A DNA stretch of 64,000 nt from Ischnura elegans. Its lineage: Eukaryota; Arthropoda; Insecta; Odonata; Coenagrionidae. The notes under the pieces are model-generated. The model had not been told where the DNA came from, ran no database searches, and saw only the letters and a list, made by a program, of their open reading frames with translations. This document shows, one piece after another, positions 32,761 to 45,952 of this stretch. Each line of letters opens with the position of its first letter. Position 1 is the stretch's first letter. The stretch is taken from positions 7,502,001 to 7,566,000 of the forward strand of contig NW_025791658.1 of the NCBI RefSeq assembly GCF_921293095.1, read 5' to 3'. Both the position numbers and the translations under genes were made by a program.

Positions 32761-35700
32761 TTGTTTTTGTCTTTGTTTTCGTCATTGTCTTTGTAATAGT
32801 TTTTGTAATTTTTGTCATCGTTTTTTTCATTGTTTTTGCATTAATTTTGGTCTTCGTTTTTGCATTTGTTTTTGTCTTTGTTTTTGTCATTGATTTTTTC
32901 ATTGTTTTTTATTGTTTTTGTCATTTTTTTTCGTTTTTTTATCTTTGTTTTTGTATTTGTTTTTTTCATTGTTTTTGTCCTTGTTTTTGTCTTTGTTTTT
33001 GTCTTTGTTTTTGTCATTTTTTTTGTCATTGTTTTTGTCATTGTTTTAGTGTTTCTTTTTCTCTTTGTTATTGTATTTGTTATTTTCTTTGTTTTCGTCT
33101 TTGTTTTTGTCATTGTTGTAGTGTTTTTTATTTTCTTTGTTATTATCTTTGTTAATTTTCTTTGTTTTCGTCTTTGTTTTTGTCTTTGTTTTTATCTTTG
33201 TTTTTGTCTTTGTTTCCTTATTTATATTTTTCAATGTTTTTGTATTGATTTTGTCTTAATTTTTGTCTTTGTTTTGTAATTGTTTTTGTATTAATTTTTG
33301 TCATTGACTTTGTTATTGTTTTGTTTTTTTTATTTCACTGTTTTTTGTCTTTGTTTTTGTCTTTGTTTTTGACTTTTTTTTTTAATTTTTTTGTTATTGT
33401 TTTTGTCTTTCGTATTGTGTTTGTTATTGTCTTTGTTATTTTATTAATTTTCGTCTTTGATTTTGATTTCTTTTAGTCTTTGTTTTTGTCTTTGTTTTCG
33501 TCATTGTCTTTGTAATAGTTTTTGTATTTTTTGTCATCGTTTTTTTCATTGTTTTTGCATTAATTTTGGTCTTCGTTTTTGCATATGTTTTTGCCTTTGT
33601 CTTTGTCATTGATTTTTTCATTGTTTTTTTCATTGTTTTTGTCATTTTTTTTCGTTTTTTTTTATCTTTGTTTTTTTATTTGTTTTTTTCATTGTTTTTG
33701 TTTTTGTTTTTGTCGTTTTTTCGTCTTTGTTATTGTCATTGTTTTCGTCATATTTTTTGTGATTGTTTTTGTATTGGTTTTTGTCGTTACCTTCTTTATT
33801 GTTTTTGTATTTGTTTTTGTCGTTGTTTTTGTCTTTGTTTTTATCTTTGTTTTTGTCTTTTTTTTTCATTCCTATTGTCTTTTTTTTTGTCTGTTTTTGT
33901 TTTACATTTTTGTAAACTATTTGCATTTGTTTTTATCATTCTTCATAATTGATTTTATATTTCTTTATGTCATTGTTTTTTGTTTTTCTTTTTGTCTTTG
34001 TTTTTGTCATTTTTTGTGATTGTTTTTGTATTTGTTTTTTTCTTTCGTATTGTCTCTGTGATTGTCTTTGTTATTATACTTTATTTCGACTTTTTTTTGA
34101 TTTGTTTTTGTATTTGTTTTTGTCATTCTTTTTGTCATTGCTTTTTGATATTATTTTTGTCTTTCTAATTGACTTTGTTATTGTCTTTGTTATTTTATTT
34201 GTTTTCGTCTTAGTTTTTGATTTGTTTCTGTCATTGTTTTTGTACTTGTTTTTGTCATTCTTTTTGTCTTTTTTTTGTCCTTGTTTTTACTTTGTTTTTG
34301 TCATTGTTTTTGTTATTGTTTTTGTCTTTCTTATTGACTTTGTTATTGTCTTTGTTATTTTCCTTGTTTTCATCTTTGTTTTTGTTTTTTTTGTATTTTT
34401 TTTGTCATTGTTATGGTCATTGTTTTTGTTTTTTTTGTCTTTTTTTTTATCTTCGTTTTTGTCTTTGTATTTCCCATTATTTTGTCATTGTTTTTGTCAT
34501 CGTTTTTTCGTTGTTTTTGTATATTTTTTTGTCTTAGTTTCTGTCATTGTTTTTATCTTTGTTTTTTTTTTGCCATATTTTTGTAATTGTTTTTGTATTT
34601 TTTTTTGTCATTGCCTTCTTTATTGTTTTTGTGTTAATTTTGTCGTTGTTTTTCTCTTCGTTTCTATCTTTGTTTTCGTCTTTATTTTTGTCATTGTTTT
34701 AGTGTTTTTTATTTTCTTTGTTATTGTCTTTGTTAATTTTCTTTGTTTTCGTCTTTGTTTTTGTCTTTGTTTTTGTCTTTGTTTCTGTATTTATATTTGT
34801 CAATGTTTTTGTGTTAATTTTGTCGTTGTTTTTCTCTTCGTTTCTATCTTTGTTTTTATCTTTGTTTTTTTTTTGCCATATTTTTGTAATTGTTTTTGTA
34901 TTTGTTTTTGTCATTGCCTTCTTTATTGTTTTTGTGTTAATTTTGTCGTTGTTTTTCTCTTCGTTTCTATCTTTGTTTTCGTCTTTATTTTTGTCATTGT
35001 TTTAGTGTTTTTTATTTTCTTTGTTATTGTCTTTGTTAATTTTCTTTGTTATCGTCTTTTTTTTTGTCTTTGTTTTTGTCTTTGTTTCTGTATTTATATT
35101 TGTCAATGTTTTTGTATTGATTTTGTCTTTGTTTTTGTCTTTGTTTTTGTAATTGTTTTTGTATTAATTTTTGTCATTGACTTTGCTATTGTTTTGCATT
35201 TTTTATGTCTATGTTTTTTGTCTTTGTTTTTGACTTTGTTTTTTTAATTTTTTTTTGTTATTGTTTTTGTCTTTCGTATTGTCTTTTTTATTTTATTTAT
35301 TTTCGTCTTTGATTTTGATTTCTTTTAGTCTTTTTTTTTTGTCTTTGTTTTCGTCATTGTCTTTGTAATAGTTTTTGTATTTTTTGTCATCGTTTTTTTC
35401 ATTCTTTTTGCATTAATTTTGGTCTTCGTTTTTGCATTTGTTTTTGTCTTTGTTTTTGTCATTGATTTTTTCATTGTTTTTTTTTCATTGTTTTTGTCAT
35501 TTTTTTTCGTTTTTTTATCTTTGTTTTTGTATTTGTTTTTTTCATTGTTTTTGTCCTTGTTTTTGTCTTTGTTTTTGTCGTTTTTTCGTCTTTGTTATTG
35601 TCATTGTTTTCGTCATATTTTTTGTTTTTGTTTTTGCATTGGCTTTTGTCGTTTCCTTCTTTATTTTTTTTGTATTTGTTTTTGTCGTTGTTTTTGTCTT

Positions 35701-36429
35701 TGTTTTTGTCTTTGTTTTTATCTTTGTTTTTGTCTTTGTTTTTCATTCCTATTGTCTTTTTTTGTCTTTTTTTGGTTTTACATTTTTGTAATAGTATTTG
35801 CATTTGTTTTTATCATTGTCTTTATAATTGATTTTATATTTGTTTATGTCATTGTTTTTTGTTTTTGTTTTTGTCTTTGTTTTTGTCATTTTTTGTCATT
35901 GTTTTTGTATTTGTTTATTTATTTCGTATTGTCTCTGTGATTGTCTTTGTTATTATATTTTTTTTCGACTTTGTTTTTGATTTGGTTTTGTATATGTTTT
36001 TGTCATTCTTTTTGTCTTTGTTTTTTTTATTGTTTTTGACTTTGTTTTTGTCATTGCTATTTGATATTATTTTTGTCTTTCTTATTGACTTTGTTATTGT
36101 CTTTGTTATTTTATTTGTTTTCGTCATTGTTTTTGATTTGTTTCTGTCATTGTTTTTGTATTTGTTTTTGTCATTCTTTTTGTCTTTTTTTTGTCCTTGT
36201 TTTTGACTTTGTTTGTGTCATTGTTTTTGTTATTGTTTTTGTCTTTCTTATTGACTTTGTTATTGTCTTTGTTATTTTCCTGGTTTTCATCTTTGTTTTT
36301 GTCTTTTTTTTGTCATTGTTTTGGTCATTGTTTTTGTTTTTTTTTGTCTTTGTTTTTGTCTTCGTTTTTGACTTTGTATTTGTCATTGTTTTTTTCATCG
36401 TTTTTTCGTTGTTCTTTTTTTTGTCTTAG

Positions 36430-39400
36430 TTTTGCTCATTGTCTTTTTTGTCTTTGTCTTTGTTTATGTCATATTTTTTGTAATTATTTTTGTATTTGTT
36501 TTTGTCATTGTCAATGTAATTGTTTTTGTATCTGTTTTTGTCAGTGTTTTTGTCATAATTTTTGTCTTTCCTATTGTTTTTGTCATTTTCTTTGTTTTCG
36601 TCTTTGTTTTTGTCTTCGTTTTTGTCTTTGTTTTTGTCATTGTCTTTGTCTTTTTTTGTCTTTGTTTTTGTCATATTTTTTGTAATTGTTTTCGTATTTG
36701 TTTTTGTCGTTGTCTTTGTTAATTGGTTTTGCATTTTTTTGTCATTGTTTTTGTCATTGTATTTGTCATTGTTTTTGTCGTTGTTTTTGTCTTCACATTT
36801 GTCTTCGTTTTTGTCTTTGTTTTTGTCATTGTTTTGTCATTGTTTTTGTCGTTGTTTTTTTCATTGTTTTTGTTATTGTTTTTTTCGTTGTTTTTGTCTT
36901 TGTTTTTGTATTTGTTTTTGTATTTGTCTTTGTAATTGTTTTTGGTATTTGTTTATGTCATTGTTTTTTGTCTTTGTTTTTGTCGTTGTTTGTATCATTT
37001 TTTGTAATTGTTTGTTATATTATTTTTGTCTTTCTATTGTATTTGTTAGTGTCTTTGTTATTTTCTTTGTTTTTATTTTCCTGTTTTGGCTTTTTTTTTG
37101 TCTTTTTTTTGTCTTTGTTTCTGTATTTATATTTGTCAATTTTTTTGTATTGATTTTGTCTTTGTTTTTGTCTTTGTTTTTGTAATTGTTTTTGTATTAA
37201 TTTTTGTCATTGACTTTGTTATTGTTTTGCATTTTTAATGTCACTGTTTTTTGTCTTTGTTTTTGTCTTTGATTTTGACTTGGGTTTTTTAATTTTTTTG
37301 TAATTGTTTTTGTCTTTCATATTGTCTTTGTTATTGTCTTTGTTATTTTATTCATTTTCGTCTTTGATTTTGATTTCTTTAAGTCTTTGTTTTTGTCTTT
37401 GTTTTCGTCATTATCTTTGTAATAGTTTTTGTATTTTTTGTCATCGTTTTTTTCATTGTTTTTGCATTAATTTTGGTCTTCGTTTTTGCATTTGTTTTTG
37501 TCTTTGTTTTTGTCATTGATTTTTTCATTGTTTTTTTCATTGTTTTTGTCATTTTTTTTCGTTTTTTTATCTTTGCTTTTGTATTTGTTTTTTTCATTGT
37601 TTTTGTCCTTGTTTTTATCTCTGTTTTTGTCGTTTTTTCGTCTTTGTTATTGTCATTGTTTTCGTAAAATTTTTGTGTTTGTTTTTGCATTGGTTTTTGT
37701 CGTTTCCTTCTTTATTGTTTTTGTATTTGTTTTTGTCGTTGTTTTTGTCTTTGTTTTTCTCTTTGTTTTTTTCTTTGTTTTTATCTTTGTTTTTGTCTTT
37801 GTTTTTCATTCCTATAGTCTTTTATTTTGTCTGTTTTTGTTTTACATTTTTGTAATAGTATTTGCATTTGTTTTTATCATTGTCTTTATAATTGATTTTA
37901 TATTTGTTTATGTCATTGTTTTTTGTTTTCGTTTTTGTCTTTGTTTTTGTCATATTTTGTCATTGCTTTTGTATTTGTTTTTTTCTTTCGTATTGTCTCT
38001 TTGATTGTCTTTGTTATTATATTTTTTTTCGACTTTGTTTTTGATTTGTTTTTGTATTTGTTTTTGTCATTCTTTTTGTCTTTGTTTTTTTTATTGTTTT
38101 TGACTTTGTTTTTGTCATTGCATTTTGATATTATTTTTGTCTTTCTTATTGACTTTTTTATTGTCTTTGTTATTTTATTTGTTTTCGTCATTGTTTTTGA
38201 TTTGTTTCTGTCATTGTTTTTGTACTTGTTTTTGTCATTCTTTTTGTATTTTTTTTGTCCTTGTTTTTTAATTTGTTTTGTCATTGTTTTTGTTATTGTT
38301 TTTGTCTTTCTTATTGACTTTGTTATTGTCATTGTTATTTTCTTGTTTTCATCTTTGTTTTTGTCTTTCTTTTGTCTTTTTTTTATCATTGTTTTGGTCA
38401 TTGTTTTTGTTTTTTTTGTCTTTGTTTTTGTCTTCGTTTTTGTCTTTGTATTTGTCATTGTTTTTTTCATCGTTTTTTCGTTGTTTTTTTTTGTCTTAGT
38501 TTTGCTCATTGTTTTTTTAGTCTTTGTCTTTGTTTATGTCATATTTTTTGTAATTGTTTTTGTATTTGTTTTTGTCATTGTCAATGTAATTGTTTTTGTA
38601 TCTGTTTTTGTCAGTGTTTTTGTTATAATTTTTGTCTTTCCTATTGTTTTTGTGAGATTCTTTGTTTTCGTCTTTGTTTTTGTCTTCGTTTTTGTCTTTG
38701 TTTTTTTCATTCTTTTTGTCTTTGTTTTTTTAATTGTTTTAGACTTTGTTTTTGTCATTGCTTTTTGATATTATTTTTGTCTTTCTTATTGACTTTGTTA
38801 TTGTCTTTGTTATTTTATTTGTTTTCGTCTTTGTTTTTGATTTGTTTCTGTCATTGTTTTTGTATTTGTTTTTGTCATTCTTTTTGTCTTTTTTTTGTCC
38901 TTGTTTTTGACTTTGTTTGTGTCATTGTTTTTGTTATTGTTTTTGTCTTTCTTATTGACTTTGTTATTGTCTTTGTTATTTTCCTGGTTTTCATCTTTGT
39001 TTTTGTCTTTTTTTTGTCATTGTTTTGGTAATTGTTTTTGTTTTTTTTGTCTTTGTTTTTGTCTTCGTTTTTGACTTTGTATTTGTCATTGTTTTTTTCA
39101 TCGTTTTTTCGTTGTTCTTTTTTTTGTCTTAGTTTTGCTCATTGTTTTTTTTGTCTTTGTCTTTGTTTATGTCATATTTTTTGTAATTATTTTTGTATTT
39201 GTTTTTGTCATTGTCAATGTAATTGTTTTTGTATCTGTTTTTGTCAGTGTTTTTGTCATTTTTTTTGTCTTTCCTATTGTTTTTGTCATTTTCTTTGTTT
39301 TCGTCTTTGTTTTTGTCTTCGTTTTTGTCTTTGTTTTTGTCATTGTCTTTGTCTTTTTTTGTCTTTGTTTTTGTCATATTTTTTGTAATTGTTTTCGTAT

Positions 39401-42400
39401 TTGTTTTTGTCGTTGTCTTTGTTAATTGGTTTTGCATTTTTTTGTCATTGTTTTTGTCAGTGTTTTTGTCATTGTTTTTGTCGTTGTTTTTGTCTTCACA
39501 TTTGTCTTCGTTTTTGTCTTTGTTTTTGTCATTGTTTTGTCATTGTTTTTGTCGTTGTTTTTTTCATTGTTTTTGTTATTGTTTTTTTCGTTGTTTTTGT
39601 CTTTGTTTTTGTATTTGTTTTTGTATTTGTCTTTGTAATTGTTTTTGGTATTTGTTTATGTCATTGTTTTTTGTCTTTGTTTTTGTCGTTGTTTGTATCA
39701 TTTTTTGTAATTGTTTGTTATATTATTTTTGTCTTTCTATTGTATTTGTTAGTGTCTTTGTTATTTTCTTTGTTTTTATTTTCCTGTTTTGGCTTTTTTT
39801 TGTCTTTTTTTTGTCTTTGTTTCTGTATTTATATTTGTCAATTTTTTTGTATTGATTTTGTCTTTGTTTTTGTCTTTGTTTTTGTAATTGTTTTTGTATT
39901 AATTTTTGTCATTGACTTTGTTATTGTTTTGCATTTTTAATGTCACTGTTTTTTGTCTTTGTTTTTGTCTTTGATTTTGACTTGGGTTTTTTAATTTTTT
40001 TGTAATTGTTTTTGTCTTTCATATTGTCTTTGTTATTGTCTTTGTTATTTTATTCATTTTCGTCTTTGATTTTGATTTCTTTAAGTCTTTGTTTTTGTCT
40101 TTGTTTTCGTCATTATCTTTGTAATAGTTTTTGTATTTTTTGTCATCGTTTTTTTCATTGTTTTTGCATTAATTTTGGTCTTCGTTTTTGCATTTGTTTT
40201 TGTCTTTGTTTTTGTCATTGATTTTTTCATTGTTTTTTTCATTGTTTTTGTCATTTTTTTTCGTTTTTTTATCTTTGCTTTTGTATTTGTTTTTTTCATT
40301 GTTTTTGTCCTTGTTTTTATCTTTGTTTTTGTCGTTTTTTCGTCTTTGTTATTGTCATTGTTTTCGTCATATTTTTTGTGTTTGTTTTTGCATTGGTTTT
40401 TGTCGTTTCCTTCTTTATTGTTTTTGTATTTGTTTTTGTCGTTGTTTTTGTCTTTGTTTTTCTCTTTGTTTTTGTCTTTGTTTTTATCTTTGTTTTTGTC
40501 TTTGTTTTTCTCTTGGTTTTTGTCTTTGTTTTTATCTTTGTTTTTGTCTTTGTTTTTCATTCCTATAGTCTTTTATTTTGTCTGTTTTTGTTTTACATTT
40601 TTGTAATAGTATTTGCATTTGTTTTTATCATTGTCTTTATAATTGATTTTATATTTGTTTATGTCATTGTTTTTTGTTTTCGTTTTTGTCTTTGTTTTTG
40701 TCATATTTTGTCATTGCTTTTGTATTTGTTTTTTTCTTTCGTATTGTCTCTTTGATTGTCTTTGTTATTATATTTTTTTTCGACTTTGTTTTTGATTTGT
40801 TTTTGTATTTGTTTTTGTCATTCTTTTTGTCTTTGTTTTTTTTATTGTTTTTGACTTTGTTTTTGTCATTGCATTTTGATATTATTTTTGTCTTTCTTAT
40901 TGACTTTTTTATTGTCTTTGTTATTTTATTTGTTTTCGTCTTTGTTTTTGATTTGTTTCTGTCATTGTTTTTGTACTTGTTTTTGTCATTCTTTTTGTAT
41001 TTTTTTTGTCCTTGTTTTTTAATTTGTTTTGTCATTGTTTTTGTTATTGTTTTTGTCTTTCTTATTGACTTTGTTTTGTCATTGTTATTTTCTTGTTTTC
41101 ATCTTTGTTTTTGTCTTTCTTTTGTCTTTTTTTTATCATTGTTTTGGTCATTGTTTTTGTTTTTTTTGTCTTTGTTTTTGTCTTCGTTTTTGTCTTTGTA
41201 TTTGTCATTGTTTTTTTCATCGTTTTTTCGTTGTTTTTTTTTTGTCTTAGTTTTGCTCATTGTTTTTTTTGTCTTTGTCCTTGTTTATGTCATATTTTTT
41301 GTAATTGTTTTTGTATTTGTTTTTGTCATTGTCAATGTAATTGTTTTTGTATCTGTTTTTGTCAGTGTTTTTGTTATAATTTTTGTCTTTCCTATTGTTT
41401 TTGTGATTTTCTTTGTTTTCGTCTTTGTTTTTGTCTTCGTTTTTGTCTTTGTTTTTGTCATTCTTTTTGTCTTTGTTTTTTTTATTGTTTTTGACTTTGT
41501 TTTTGTCATTGCTTTTTTAATTTTATTTTTGTCTTTCTTATTGACTTTGTTATTGTCTTTGTTATTTTATTTGTTTTCGTCTTTGTTTTTGATTTGTTTC
41601 TGTCATTGTTTTTGTATTTGTTTTTGTCATTCTTTTTGTCTTTTTTTTGTCCTTGTTTTTGACTTTGTTTGTGTCATTGTTTTTGTTATTGTTTTTGTCT
41701 TTCTTATTGACTTTGTTATTGTCTTTGTTATTTTCCTGGTTTTCATCTTTGTTTTTGTCTTTTTTTTGTCATTGTTTTGGTCATTGTTTTTGTTTTTTTT
41801 TGTCTTTGTTTTTGTCTTCGTTTTTGACTTTGTATTTGTCATTGTTTTTTTCATCGTTTTTTCGTTGTTCTTTTTTTTTGTCTTAGTTTTGCTCATTGTT
41901 TTTTTTGTCTTTGTCTTTGTTTATGTCATATTTTTTGTAATTATTTTTGTATTTGTTTTTGTCATTGTCAATGTAATTGTTTTTGTATCTGTTATTGTCA
42001 TTGTTATTTTCTTGTTTTCATCTTTGTTTTTGTCTTTCTTTTGTCTTTTTTTTATCATTGTTTTGGTCATTGTTTTTTTTTTTTTGTCTTTGTTTTTGTC
42101 TTCGTTTTTGTCTTTGTATTTGTCATTGTTTTTTTCATCGTTTTTTCGTTGTTTTTTTTTTTGTCTTAGTTTTGCTCATTGTTTTTTTTGTCTTTGTCTT
42201 TGTTTATGTCATATTTTTTGTAATTGTTTTTGTATTTGTTTTTGTCATTGTCAATGTAATTGTTTTTGTATCTGTTTTTGTCAGTGTTTTTGTTATAATT
42301 TTTGTCTTTCCTATTGTTTTTGTGATTTTCTTTGTTTTCGTCTTTGTTTTTGTCTTCGTTTTTGTCTTTGTTTTTGTCATTCTTTTTGTCTTTGTTTTTT

Positions 42401-45400
42401 TTATTGTTTTTGACTTTGTTTTTGTCATTGCTTTTTGATATTATTTTTGTCTTTCTTATTGACTTTGTTATTGTCTTTGTTATTTTATTTGTTTTCGTCT
42501 TTGTTTTTGATTTGTTTCTGTCATTGTTTTTGTATTTGTTTTTGTCATTCTTTTTGTCTTTTTTTTGTCCTTGTTTTTGACTTTGTTTGTGTCATTGTTT
42601 TTGTTATTTTTTTTGTCTTTCTTATTGACTTTGTTATTGTCTTTGTTATTTTCCTGGTTTTCATCTTTGTTTTTGTCTTTTTTTTGTCATTGTTTTGGTC
42701 ATTGTTTTTGTTTTTTTTTGTCTTTGTTTTTGTCTTCGTTTTTGACTTTGTATTTGTCATTGTTTTTTTCATCGATTTTTCGTTGTTCTTTTTTTTGTCT
42801 TAGTTTTGCTCATTGTTTTTTTTGTCTTTGTCTTTGTTTATGACATATTTTTTGTAATTATTTTTGTATTTGTTTTTGTCATTGTCAATGTAATTGTTTT
42901 TGTATCTGTTTTTGTCAGTGTTTTTGTCATAATTTTTGTCTTTCCTATTGTTTTTGTCATTTTCTTTGTTTTCGTCTTTGTTTTTGTCTTCGTTTTTGTT
43001 TTTGTTTTTGTCATTGTCTTTGTCTTTTTTTGTCTTTGTTTTTGTCATATTTTTTGTAATTGTTTTCGTATTTGTTTTTGTCGTTGTCTTTGTTAATTGG
43101 TTTTGCATTTTTTTGTCATTGTTTTTGTCATTGTTTTTGTCATTGTTTTTGTCGTTGTTTTTGTCTTCACATTTGTCTTCGTTTTTGTCTTTGTTTTTGT
43201 CATTGTTTTGTCATTGTTTTTGTCGTTGTTTTTTTCATTGTTTTTGTTATTGTTTTTTTCGTTGTTTTTGTCTTTGTTTTTGTATTTGTTTTTGTATTTG
43301 TCTTTGTAATTGTTTTTGGTATTTGTTTATGTCATTGTTTTTTGTCTTTGTTTTTGTCGTTGTTTGTATCATTTTTTGTAATTGTTTGTTATATTATTTT
43401 TGTCTTTCTATTGTATTTGTTAGTGTCTTTGTTATTTTCTTTGTTTTTATTTTCCTGTTTTGGCTTTTTTTTGTCTTTTTTTTGTCTTTGTTTCTGTATT
43501 TATATTTGTCAATTTTTTTGTATTGATTTTGTCTTTGTTTTTGTCTTTGTTTTTGTAATTGTTTTTGTATTAATTTTTGTCATTGACTTTGTTATTGTTT
43601 TGCATTTTTAATGTCACTGTTTTTTGTCTTTGTTTTTGTCTGTGATTTTGACTTGGGTTTTTTAATTTTTTTGTAATTGTTTTTGTCTTTCATATTGTCT
43701 TTGTTATTGTCTTTGTTATTTTATTCATTTTCGTCTTTGATTTTGATTTCTTTAAGTCTTTGTTTTTGTCTTTGTTTTCGTCATTATCTTTGTAATAGTT
43801 TTTGTATTTTTTGTCATCGTTTTTTTCATTGTTTTTGCATTAATTTTGGTCTTCGTTTTTGCATTTGTTTTTGTCTTTGTTTTTGTCATTGATTTTTTCA
43901 TTGTTTTTTTCATTGTTTTTGTCATTTTTTTTCGTTTTTTTATCTTTGCTTTTGTATTTGTTTTTTTCATTGTTTTTGTCCTTGTTTTTATCTTTGTTTT
44001 TGTCGTTTTTTCGTCTTTGTTATTGTCATTGTTTTCGTCATATTTTTTGTGATTGTTTTTGTCATTGTTTTTGTTCTTGTTTTTGTCTTTGTTTTTGTCG
44101 TTGTTTTTGTCTTTGTTTTTCTCTTTGTTTTTGTCTTTGTTTTTATCTTTGTTTTTGTCTTTGTTTTTCATTCCTATAGTCTTTTATTTTGTCTGTTTTT
44201 GTTTTACATTTTTGTAATAGTATTTGCATTTGTTTTTATCATTGTCTTTATAATTGATTTTATATTTGTTTATGTCATTGTTTTTTGTTTTCGTTTTTGT
44301 CTTTGTTTTTGTCATATTTTGTCATTGCTTTTGTATTTGTTTTTTTCTTTCGTATTGTCTCTTTGATTGTCTTTGTTATTATATTTTTTTTCGACTTTGT
44401 TTTTGATTTGTTTTTGTATTTGTTTTTGTCATTCTTTTTGTCTTTGTTTTTTTTATTGTTTTTGACTTTGTTTTTGTCATTGCATTTTGATATTATTTTT
44501 GTCTTTCTTATTGACTTTTTTATTGTCTTTGTTATTTTATTTGTTTTCGTCTTTGTTTTTGATTTGTTTCTGTCATTGTTTTTGTACTTGTTTTTGTCAT
44601 TCTTTTTGTATTTTTTTTGTCCTTGTTTTTTAATTTGTTTTGTCATTGTTTTTGTTATTGTTTTTGTCTTTCTTATTGACTTTGTTTTGTCATTGTTATT
44701 TTCTTGTTTTCATCTTTGTTTTTGTCTTTCTTTTGTCTTTTTTTATCATTGTTTTGGTCATTGTTTTTGTTTTTTTTGTCTTTGTTTTTGTCTTCGTTTT
44801 TGTCTTTGTATTTGTCATTGTTTTTTTCATCGTTTTTTCGTTGTTTTTTTTTTGTCTTAGTTATGCTCATTGTTTTTTTTGTCTTTGTCTTTGTTTATGT
44901 CATATTTTTTGTAATTGTTTTTGTATTTGTTTTTGTCATTGTCAATGTAATTGTTTTTGTATCTGTTTTTGTCAGTGTTTTTGTTATAATTTTTGTCTTT
45001 CCTATTGTTTTTGTGATTTTCTTTGTTTTCGTCTTTGTTTTTGTCTTCGTTTTTGTCTTTGTTTTTGTCATTCTTTTTGTCTTTGTTTTTTTTATTGTTT
45101 TTGACTTTGTTTTTGTCATTGCTTTTTGATATTATTTTTGTCTTTCTTATTGACTTTGTTATTGTCTTTGTTATTTTATTTGTTTTCGTCTTTGTTTTTG
45201 ATTTGTTTCTGTCATTGTTTTTGTATTTGTTTTTGTCATTCTTTTTGTCTTTTTTTTGTCCTTGTTTTTGACTTTGTTTGTGTCATTGTTTTTGTTATTG
45301 TTTTTGTCTTTCTTATTGACTTTGTTATTGTCTTTGTTATTTTCCTGGTTTTCATCTTTGTTTTTGTCTTTTTTTTGTCATTGTTTTGGTCATTGGTTTA

Positions 45401-45930
45401 TTTTTTTTTTGTCTTTGTTTTTGTCTTCGTTTTTGACTTTGTATTTGTCATTGTTTTTTTCATCGTTTTTTCGTTGTTCTTTTTTTTGTATTAGTTTTGC
45501 TCATTGTTTTTTTTGTCTTTGTCTTTGTTTATGTCATATTTTTTGTAATTTTTTTTGTATTGATTTTGTCTTTGTTTTTGTCTTTGTTTTTGTAATTGTT
45601 TTTGTATTAATTTTTGTCATTGACTTTGTTATTGTTTTGCATTTTTAATGTCACTGTTTTTTGTCTTTGTTTTTGTCTTTGATTTTGACTTGGGTTTTTT
45701 AATTTTTTTGTAATTGTTTTTGTCTTTCATATTGTCTATGTTATTGTCTTTGTTATTTTATTCATTTTCGACTTTGATTTTGATTTCTTTAAGTCTTTGT
45801 TTTTGTCTTTGTTTTCGTCATTATCTTTGTAATAGTTTTTGTATTTTTTGTCATCGTTTTCTTCATTGTTTTTGCATTAATTTTGGTCTTCGTTTTTGCA
45901 TTTGTTTTTGTCTTTGTTTTTGTCATTTTG
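36430..45930. repeat. Higher-order repeat of ~2.70 kb, three to four copies
   Basis: The landmark TTTTGCTCATTG occurs at about 36,432, 38,502, 39,132, 41,253, 41,891, 42,173, 42,803, 44,863 and 45,495. Spacings of about 2,070 + 630 recur. The middle copy is expanded by about 0.9 kb through an internal duplication. The TTAATTTTGGTCTTCG landmark repeats at 37,469, 40,171, 43,842 and 45,882. Copies are nearly identical, with occasional single-base changes. Confidence 0.88.
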
Positions 45931-45952
45931 AGAGATCTGGCGGGATCTTCCC

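Larger units (their letters stand above)
24650..45931. repeat. 12-bp satellite array, left block
   Basis: About 21 kb made almost only of 12-base units. The main forms are TTTTTGTCTTTG and TTTTTGTCATTG; variants include TTTTTGTATTTG, TTTTTGTAATTG, TTTTTGTCGTTG and TTTTCGTCTTTG. Each unit is two 6-base halves. The plus strand is extremely T-rich and low in A and C. Because 12 bases are four codons, frames stay open for hundreds of codons as VFVF, SLFL or CLCF on plus and KTKT, KDKN or QRQK on minus. These are not genes: there is no non-repetitive domain, no start context, and indels shift frames freely. The array begins abruptly next to the P-like transposase exon. Confidence 0.97.

Noticed and set aside
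40674-42413. 579-codon open frame, the longest in the satellite
   Set aside because: Same explanation; the composition is four-codon repetition and the frame drifts between V/F, S/L/F and C/F types at indels.
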